Positions 12,439 through 18,671 of a stretch of 19,254 nucleotides of DNA are shown one piece after another. This stretch comes from JAAFIP01 sp043747295 (GTDB lineage Bacteria; Pseudomonadota; Gammaproteobacteria; Burkholderiales; Burkholderiaceae_C). The stretch covers positions 1 through 19,254 of the forward strand of contig JAYTPK010000196.1 in assembly GCA_043747295.1 (NCBI GenBank), read 5' to 3'. A program made the translations under genes and the position numbers. How positions within the stretch are numbered: position 1 is the first letter of the stretch; each line of letters starts with the position of its first letter. The notes beneath the pieces were generated by a model that saw only the letters and a list, made by a program, of their open reading frames with translations, did no database searches and was not told the origin of the DNA.

Positions 12439-15114
12439 ATGACAGCGATAGAAAAAACGAAACCCATACCCCTTGCCTCTGCGCCTTTGCAGCCTGTGTG
12501 GAGCAGCTTATGGGGCACGCTGTGGGCGCAAGTGCGCACCCACATGCAGGCGTTGGGCGCACACCCGGCGCGCACGGTGGTGTTGCTGCCGTTTTTTCAG
12601 CTGCAGGCCGTGGCGCGCCAGCAAGCCGCGCAGGCCTGGCCGCAGGGCTTTACCCCACGGTTTGAAACCACCAAAAGCTGGAGCCAGCGCATAGGCCACT
12701 TTATGCCCGGCGCGTTAGACATTAGCTGGGACGCAGGGCTAGACAGCCTGCGCGCCAAAGACTGGCTGCAGCGCGCTGGCCTGGCTTCGCAACAGGGCAT
12801 GTTGGCCAGTGGCTTAGTGCAGGCTGCGCACCAGTTAGGCAGCTTGGTGGCAGCCGTGCCGCCCGCACAGCGCGTTGCCTGGGCCGCCGCAGCACGCACG
12901 CAGGCGCTGCAAGGCCTAGACAAGCTGGGCAGCAACCCGCTGATGTACGAGGCCGCCGTGGCGCGCATCGCGCTAGAGTGGGCCATAGCATCGCGCTACG
13001 CCACTGATGTATTGTTTGACGACGCCGTGCAGCGCAGCCTAGACGCGCTGATTGTGCTGCCCGGCCTGCAGGCTAACCCACTGGCGCAGGCGCTGGTGCA
13101 GCACTGGTCTGCAGTGAGCACCACAGCGGTGTTGGATGATGTGGCAACAAGTTTTTTCAACATAGATGCCTTGGCCCTGCACGAATGCACTAACGGACAT
13201 GACGAGGCCGACCGCGCCAGCGCCTGCGTGCTGCGCCATATTGAACTTGGAAATTTACCTATCGCTTTGGCTGCAGTAGACCGCTTGGGCACGCGCCGCA
13301 TCAGCGCCACGCTGCAGTTACACGGCGTGCAGGTGCTAGACGAAACCGGTTGGAAGCTGTCTACCACGCGGGCTGCCGCCAGCATCATGGCGCTGCTGCG
13401 CGCAGCCCGCGGGCGTGTGGGCGCGACAGCCAATCAAGCCGACGGCGCGGACGATGCGCTGCTAGATTGGCTAAAACACACCAATGCCGCGCGCAGCCGT
13501 GTAGATGCGCTAGAAAAGCTGTTTAGAGCACAAAATAGTACTGTAGTCCAAGTATCTACAGCTCAAGCAGCTATCGAATTTATAGTGAATGAGGCAACTC
13601 AAGACACAGCAAGCGATGCTACACAAGACGCTGTACAGTCCGCAACCAGCATCGACACTGTGCTCACCAGCCTGCGCGAGCGCCGCCGCCCCGCGCAGTG
13701 GCTGCAGGCGCTGCACACCGCGCTGCACAGCACCGGGCAGTGGGACGCGCTAAACGCTGACGAAGCCGGGCGCGACTGCCTGCAAGCCTTGCACTTGCTA
13801 AACCCCGATGCGCTGGCAGAACATACACAGCCCATGGGCTTGGCCGAGTTCAGCGCCTGGGCTACCGACTGCCTAGAAAACGCCAGCTTCAAGCCCAGCG
13901 CTGCGGCCGCCAGCACCGCACACGTGGTGGTGCTGCCACTGGCGCAGGTGCTGGCCCGGCCGTTTGCCTCCATCGTCATAGCTGGGGCTGACGAGGCGCG
14001 CTTGCCCGCCAGCCCCGAGCCGCAGGGCAACTGGTCAACCGCACAGCGCGCGGCACTGGGCCTGCCCAGCCGCACCCAGCTAGCGGTTGAGCAGCAGCGC
14101 GTGTGGGCCTGCGCCATGGGCTTGCCGCGTGTTGATGTGCTGTGGCGCAGTGCTGAGGGCGAGCAAACCCTGCTGCCCAGCCCGTTACTGCAAAGCTGGC
14201 TGCAAAAAACTGCGACCAGTACATCACTGCCCAACTACGCGCCCAACTATGCTAATGACCCGCGCATTCAAGTGGCCGTCACACCCACGCCCACACTGGC
14301 GCCCCTGCCTGTAGCCGGCAGCCTGCGCATTAGCACCTTATCTGCCAGTGCCTACAGCGACCTGCGCACTTGCCCCTACCGCTACTTTGCCCTGCGCCTG
14401 CTGGGCTTGCACGACGCACCCGAGCTAGATGCCGAGATCGACAAACGCGACTTTGGCAGCTGGCTGCACAGCGTGCTGAGCGATTTTCATACGCAGCGCA
14501 AAGCACTAACTGCTGCAAGCACGCCAGCGTCTGACCAGCAGCTGCTAGACCACTGCGCCACGCAGCGCCACATGCACGACGTAGGCTTTATACCTTTTGC
14601 CGCAGCGTGGCCGCAGGTGCGTGACAGCTATATTGCTTGGCTGGTTAAGCACGAGGCCGAGGGCTGGCAGTTTGACCAAGCCGAGCTAGAGCGCACGCGC
14701 CAGCACGGCAATGTACAGCTGGTGGGTCGCCTAGACAGGGTAGATGTGCTGGGCCGTGGCCCGCTGGCTGGCACGCCGTATGTGATGGACTACAAAACCG
14801 AAAGTGACACCGCCAGCAAAGCTAAAACCAAGATTGCCGCTGAAGACACGCAGCTAGCCTTTTACGCCGCGCTGATGGGCACCGACGGTACTGACGACGA
14901 CCTGCACGCCGCCTACATTAACTTGGCCGAGCGAACCTGCAAAACCACACCGCAAACCAATGTGCTGGCTGCACGCGACGCGGTGCTGCAAGGCATTACG
15001 GTGGACGTGCAGCGCATTCACGCAGGCCATACCATGCCAGCGCTGGGCGAGGGCAGCGCGTGTGAGTATTGCGCTGCGCGCGGCCTGTGCCGCAAAGACA
15101 TGTGGACGCTATGA
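12439..15114 (+). CDS. addB: AddB-type nuclease subunit (double-strand break repair)
   Basis: Subunit of the AddAB helicase-nuclease, which resects double-strand DNA ends for RecA loading. It has 891 residues. The N-terminal two thirds is a helicase-like fold with no Walker A motif. The C-terminal PD-(D/E)XK nuclease has Asp766 (GRLDRVD), Asp784/Lys786 (VMDYKTES) and Gln805/Tyr809 (TQLAFYAAL). Cysteines C645 (RTCPYRYF) and C875, C878, C884 (CEYCAARGLC) match the C...CxxCx5C iron-sulfur staple of AddB. Residues ~365-382 are an in-frame dispersed-repeat copy (VQVSTAQAAI), followed by a low-complexity run with repeated ATQD. The stop overlaps the addA start as ATGA. Its promoter must lie in the 170 bases shared with trxA. 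Confidence 0.92.
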   Translation: MTAIEKTKPIPLASAPLQPVWSSLWGTLWAQVRTHMQALGAHPARTVVLLPFFQLQAVARQQAAQAWPQGFTPRFETTKSWSQRIGHFMPGALDISWDAGLDSLRAKDWLQRAGLASQQGMLASGLVQAAHQLGSLVAAVPPAQRVAWAAAARTQALQGLDKLGSNPLMYEAAVARIALEWAIASRYATDVLFDDAVQRSLDALIVLPGLQANPLAQALVQHWSAVSTTAVLDDVATSFFNIDALALHECTNGHDEADRASACVLRHIELGNLPIALAAVDRLGTRRISATLQLHGVQVLDETGWKLSTTRAAASIMALLRAARGRVGATANQADGADDALLDWLKHTNAARSRVDALEKLFRAQNSTVVQVSTAQAAIEFIVNEATQDTASDATQDAVQSATSIDTVLTSLRERRRPAQWLQALHTALHSTGQWDALNADEAGRDCLQALHLLNPDALAEHTQPMGLAEFSAWATDCLENASFKPSAAAASTAHVVVLPLAQVLARPFASIVIAGADEARLPASPEPQGNWSTAQRAALGLPSRTQLAVEQQRVWACAMGLPRVDVLWRSAEGEQTLLPSPLLQSWLQKTATSTSLPNYAPNYANDPRIQVAVTPTPTLAPLPVAGSLRISTLSASAYSDLRTCPYRYFALRLLGLHDAPELDAEIDKRDFGSWLHSVLSDFHTQRKALTAASTPASDQQLLDHCATQRHMHDVGFIPFAAAWPQVRDSYIAWLVKHEAEGWQFDQAELERTRQHGNVQLVGRLDRVDVLGRGPLAGTPYVMDYKTESDTASKAKTKIAAEDTQLAFYAALMGTDGTDDDLHAAYINLAERTCKTTPQTNVLAARDAVLQGITVDVQRIHAGHTMPALGEGSACEYCAARGLCRKDMWTL
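13532..13585 (-). repeat. Dispersed element, copy D, inside addB
   Basis: On the plus strand this reads AAAATAGTACTGTAGTCCAA, then GTATCTACAGCTCAAGCAGC, then TATCGAATTTATAG. It is the full-length element in reverse orientation, differing from the consensus at few positions. Translated as VQVSTAQAAIEFI, the naturally open frame. It falls between helicase-like segments, upstream of a low-complexity stretch. Confidence 0.85.
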
Positions 15115-18100
15115 ACAACGTTGACCAACCCTTCGCCTACGCCTTAGGTGGCCAGCCCTGCACGCGTGAGGATTTTTACGCCATCGCCTGCGACCCACAG
15201 CGCAACGTGGTGGTGCAAGCCTGCGCAGGTGCCGGCAAAACTTGGATGTTGGTGTCGCGCATCCTGCGTGCGCTGCTAGATGAGGCGGTGCACAGCGACG
15301 GCCAGCAGCCCATCCAGCCGCACAACATTTTGGCCATCACCTTCACCAAAAAAGCTGCTGGCGAGATGCGCGAGCGCCTGCACCAGTGGTTAACTGAGTT
15401 TGCCCATGCAGACGAAGCTAAGCTAGTGCAAGAGCTGCAATCACGCGGCATTAAGTGCCAAAAAGGCCAGAAGTCCACGGATTTACTGCTCAAGCAGCTA
15501 TCAAATTTATATCAAACTCTGCTCGACTCAAACCGCAGTGTGCAAATTCGCACCTTCCACAGCTGGTTTGGTGCACTGCTGCGCAGCGCACCGCTGGCGG
15601 TGCTAGAGCAGCTGAATTTACCTGCGCAATACGAGCTGCTAGAAGACGACAGCCAAGCCGTGGCGCTAGTGTGGCGGCGCTTTTATGCCGTGCTGCATGC
15701 CGACGCAGCACTGCGCACCACCTACAACGCCGCCGTGGCTGAGCATGGCCGATTTAACATTGACAAAGCTTTGGGCAGCGCGTTATCAAAGCGAGTAGAG
15801 TTTGTATTGGCCGACGCAGCAGGCACGGTGCAAAACAGCATTCGCCACTTTGCGCAGGTCTACACCGAGTTTGCCGGGCTCGATGCCCCGCTAGAAATGC
15901 TAAGCACCAACCGCGACCATCGCCAAAAGCTGCGCGATGCCGCCATCGTGCTAAGCCGTGCACCGCAGCCCAGCTACAGCGCAAAAGGTGTAGAGCTAGA
16001 AACGGCGTTGACGGCTAGCAACTTTATTGCTGCCATGGGCGCGCTGCTAACCAAAGAAAACGAACCTCGCAAATTCAGCGAAAAAATTACCGGTATCGAC
16101 CAAGTGCGCATTGCGCAAGACCTGTGCATGCGCATCAATGCCGCGCAGCTGCAGCACAGCGCGTGGCAACACCAGCAGCGCTTAGCCCAGCTTAGCGGCG
16201 CGCTGATCGGCTGCTTTAACCAGCTAAAACGCGAGCGCGCTTGGGTAGACATGGGCGATATTGAGCGTGCTGCGCTGCATTTGCTAAGCGACCCTGTGTT
16301 GTCAGGCTGGGTGCTAGAGCGCTTAGATGCGCAAACCCGGCATTTGCTGATTGACGAGTTTCAAGACACCAACCCGCTGCAGTGGCAGGCGCTGCAGGCG
16401 TGGTTGTCGGGCTACGCGGGCGCTGGTGGAGGTTCTGGTACAGGCGGAGGTTCTGGTACAGGTGCGGCCCCCAGCGTCTTCATCGTAGGCGACCCTAAGC
16501 AAAGCATTTACCGCTTTCGCCGCGCCGAGCCGCAGGTTTTTATCGCCGCCACAGACTTTGTGTGCCAGGCATTAGGCGGCGTGGTACTAAGCTGCGACCA
16601 CACCCGCCGTAATGCTCGCGGCGTGCTGGCCGTGGTCAACGGCGTGATGCAAGCTGCCGCCACCGACGGCTACGAAGGCTACCGCCCGCACACTACCGAG
16701 TCAACCGTATCAGGCCAAGTGCTGTGCCTACCGCTGGTAGAACGCGATGCCAATGACACTGAAGACGAAGAAGCCGACCCACCTTGGCGCGACACCCTAA
16801 CCACCCCGCGCGACGAAGCCCAAGAACACATCCGCACCCGCGAATGCACGCAAGCTGCGCACTGGGTAGCGCAGCACATTGCCCACACGCTAACAGGCGA
16901 AGGCCAGCCACTACCAGCAGGCAGCGTGATGGTGCTGTCGCGCAAACGCGATAACTTAAAACGCATGGCACTGGCACTGCAGCAGCTAGGCATCGCGTCG
17001 CAGATCAGCGAAAAAACACAACTCATGGACCACTGCGAGGTGCAAGACGTGGTGGCCTTGGTGGACGCGCTCATATCGCCCACGCACGACCTTGCGATAG
17101 CCCGCGCGCTCAAGTCGCCGCTTTTCAACTGTACCGACGCTCAGCTGTCTAGCATTGCCCAGGCCGCGCGTGCGCAGCACTGCAGCTGGAGTCAGTTGCT
17201 ATTAAATTCAGAGCTGCTTGAGCAACAAATGCTTGGACTACAAGGCGATTTGATTGGTAAAAAGCCCTTTATAACCCCAACAGGCATGCCTGCAGACTTG
17301 TGCAGCCGTTTGCAGCAATACCAACAGTGGTTTGCCACCCTGCCACCGCACGACGCACTGGCTGCGCTGTACCAGCATGCCGATGTAGTGGCCCGCTTTA
17401 TGGCCGCAGCACCAGCGGCGCAGCGCGGCGCGGTGCAAACGCACGTGCAGGCACTGCTGGCCGCGTCGCTAGATGTAGACGGTGGCCGTTTTCTTACGCC
17501 TTACGCATGGGTGCGGGCACTCAAGGCGGGCCACGTGCGCGCACCGGTGGCCAGTGCCAAGTCTAAAGATGCTGTGCAACTGCTCACCGTGCACGGTGCC
17601 AAGGGCCTAGAAGCCCACACCGTGCTGCTGCTAGATGCCAACGCCCAAGCCGAAAAATCGCGCAGCATGGACGTGCTGATCGACTGGCCCGCCCAGCACG
17701 CAGCGCCCACCACGTTTGCGTTTTTAGTCAAAGAGACCACGCCCCCGCGCTGCGTAGCCACCGCCCTGCAGCACGAGCAGGCCGCCAGAGCGCGTGAAGA
17801 AACCAACGCCCTGTATGTCGCCATGACGCGCGCGCAGCACACCCTGGCCCTGTCGGCGCATGAGGTGCGCACACCCGCAGCCCACAGCCCGTGGCAGCGC
17901 TTTGCTGCCTTGGCTGATGGGGTGGTGCAAGACGTGCAGATGCAAAGCCTGCAGAGCCAAAATGTGCAAAGTCAAAGCCTACGTGCTGAACTGCCTGCAG
18001 AAGTGTTTTACCTATCAAAAATGCCCATTTATCCAGATGCCTCAGATACGCCATCCGTTCGCCCTGAGCTTGTCGAAGGGCTTGTAAAGGCTTTGACAAG

Positions 18101-18671
18101 CTCAGCCCGAACGGGGGGGTATTCAAGTCTGGGGAAGATGGTTAATCATGAAAAAATGCCGGTAGTCCAAGTATTTACTGCTCAAGCAGCTATGATTAAT
18201 GTAGCAGCTAGCTTGCCCAACTCTACGGACAGCACCGCCGCTCGCCAAGGCCAGGCCATGCACCGCCTGCTAGAGCTGTACACCCCTGGCCTAGACTTAG
18301 CCAGCTTGGCGCGCAGTATTGGCGCACAGTTTTACTTAAATGCTGAGCAAAGCGACGCCGCCTGCGCTATGGCCCAATGCATCGTTCAAGGGCCCGCTGA
18401 GTGGGTGTGGAGCGCAGACCATATCGACTGGCAAGCCAACGAAGTAGAGCTGCTGCACAACGGTCAGTTGCTGCGCCTAGACCGCTTGGTGCGCCACACC
18501 GCCACCCAAACCTGGTGGGTGTTAGATTACAAATCTGCCACCGCCCCGCAGCTACAAGCTGGCCTGCGCGCCCAACTGGCCCAATACCAGCAAGCCGTGC
18601 AGGCCGCCCACCCTGGCGCAGACGTCAAGGCCGCATTTATCACCGGCGCTGGCCAGCTAGTTGAGCTATGA
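15111..18671 (+). CDS. addA: AddA-type helicase-nuclease (double-strand break repair)
   Basis: UvrD-like 3'-5' helicase plus nuclease, partner of AddB; 1186 residues. The helicase motifs are in order: Walker A AGAGKTW (K43), AITFTKKAA, RTFHSWFG, Walker B LLIDEFQDTN (D415, E416), VGDPKQSIYRFR (~459-470), TVHGAKGLEAH (K831) and YVAMTRAQH (R907). The C-terminal nuclease has His1051 (QAMHRLLELY), Asp1124 (LRLDRLV), Asp1139/Lys1141 (VLDYKSA) and Gln1155/Tyr1159. The start is ATG 15111 in the ATGA overlap with addB; the open frame to 15069 is addB read in another frame. The protein carries unusual insertions: a duplicated GGGSGT at 439-450, three dispersed-repeat copies (15459, 17198, 18150) and a translated REP-like repeat (18055-18114). 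The last two lie in the helicase-nuclease linker. All catalytic motifs are intact. Confidence 0.93.
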   Translation: MNNVDQPFAYALGGQPCTREDFYAIACDPQRNVVVQACAGAGKTWMLVSRILRALLDEAVHSDGQQPIQPHNILAITFTKKAAGEMRERLHQWLTEFAHADEAKLVQELQSRGIKCQKGQKSTDLLLKQLSNLYQTLLDSNRSVQIRTFHSWFGALLRSAPLAVLEQLNLPAQYELLEDDSQAVALVWRRFYAVLHADAALRTTYNAAVAEHGRFNIDKALGSALSKRVEFVLADAAGTVQNSIRHFAQVYTEFAGLDAPLEMLSTNRDHRQKLRDAAIVLSRAPQPSYSAKGVELETALTASNFIAAMGALLTKENEPRKFSEKITGIDQVRIAQDLCMRINAAQLQHSAWQHQQRLAQLSGALIGCFNQLKRERAWVDMGDIERAALHLLSDPVLSGWVLERLDAQTRHLLIDEFQDTNPLQWQALQAWLSGYAGAGGGSGTGGGSGTGAAPSVFIVGDPKQSIYRFRRAEPQVFIAATDFVCQALGGVVLSCDHTRRNARGVLAVVNGVMQAAATDGYEGYRPHTTESTVSGQVLCLPLVERDANDTEDEEADPPWRDTLTTPRDEAQEHIRTRECTQAAHWVAQHIAHTLTGEGQPLPAGSVMVLSRKRDNLKRMALALQQLGIASQISEKTQLMDHCEVQDVVALVDALISPTHDLAIARALKSPLFNCTDAQLSSIAQAARAQHCSWSQLLLNSELLEQQMLGLQGDLIGKKPFITPTGMPADLCSRLQQYQQWFATLPPHDALAALYQHADVVARFMAAAPAAQRGAVQTHVQALLAASLDVDGGRFLTPYAWVRALKAGHVRAPVASAKSKDAVQLLTVHGAKGLEAHTVLLLDANAQAEKSRSMDVLIDWPAQHAAPTTFAFLVKETTPPRCVATALQHEQAARAREETNALYVAMTRAQHTLALSAHEVRTPAAHSPWQRFAALADGVVQDVQMQSLQSQNVQSQSLRAELPAEVFYLSKMPIYPDASDTPSVRPELVEGLVKALTSSARTGGYSSLGKMVNHEKMPVVQVFTAQAAMINVAASLPNSTDSTAARQGQAMHRLLELYTPGLDLASLARSIGAQFYLNAEQSDAACAMAQCIVQGPAEWVWSADHIDWQANEVELLHNGQLLRLDRLVRHTATQTWWVLDYKSATAPQLQAGLRAQLAQYQQAVQAAHPGADVKAAFITGAGQLVEL
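15459..15513 (-). repeat. Dispersed element, copy E, inside addA
   Basis: On the plus strand the core is AAGTCCACGGATTTACTGC then TCAAGCAGCTATCAAATTTA. It is translated in a second reverse frame (KSTDLLLKQLSNLY). The consensus would have TAG codons at both ends of that frame; here they read AAG and TAT. It lies just before motif RTFHSWFG of the helicase. Confidence 0.75.
16425..16460 (+). repeat. 18-bp tandem duplication coding a Gly/Ser linker in addA
   Basis: Two adjacent 18-base units, GGTGGAGGTTCTGGTACA (16425-16442) and GGCGGAGGTTCTGGTACA (16443-16460), differ at one base. They encode GGGSGT twice (residues 439-450), in the loop between helicase motif II (DEFQD) and motif III (GDPKQS). 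The surrounding codons are also glycine and alanine rich, so a flexible loop is extended here. Confidence 0.9.
17198..17250 (+). repeat. Dispersed element, copy F, inside addA, forward orientation
   Basis: It reads GCTATTAAATTCAGAGCTGC then TTGAGCAACAAATGCTTGG then ACTACAAGGCGATTT. It is the only coding copy in forward orientation relative to its gene (LLNSELLEQQMLGLQGD). The consensus in this frame would contain four stop codons, all changed here (TAA to TTA, TAA to TCA, TAG to GAG, TAA to CAA). Confidence 0.8.
18055..18114. repeat. Paired REP-like repeat (inverted), translated in addA
   Basis: The left arm CCGTTCGCCCTGAGCTTGTC plus GAAGGG (18055-18080) and the right arm TTTGACAAGCTCAGCCCGAA plus CGG (18092-18114) are inverted copies that could form a hairpin. 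This is the widespread REP-like repeat with core GAGCTTGTCGAA. It is read through as SVRPELVEG and then LTSSARTG (~residues 982-1002) in the linker between helicase and nuclease domains. Confidence 0.9.
18150..18207 (-). repeat. Dispersed element, copy G, inside addA
   Basis: On the plus strand the core is TAGTCCAAGTATTTACTGC then TCAAGCAGCTATGATTAATG. The 30-base core is identical to the reverse complement of copy A. Translated as VQVFTAQAAMI, the naturally open frame. It lies only 35 bases from the REP-like pair, just upstream of the nuclease domain. Confidence 0.9.

Noticed and set aside
13599..14234. 211-codon minus-strand frame inside addB
   Set aside because: The product is Ser/Ala/Cys-rich low complexity, as expected for the antisense of GC-rich coding DNA; addB motifs are intact on the other strand.
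15069..15110. Extended AddA N-terminus
   Set aside because: It is the out-of-frame reading of the addB Cys cluster; the ATGA overlap at 15111-15114 is the natural start.
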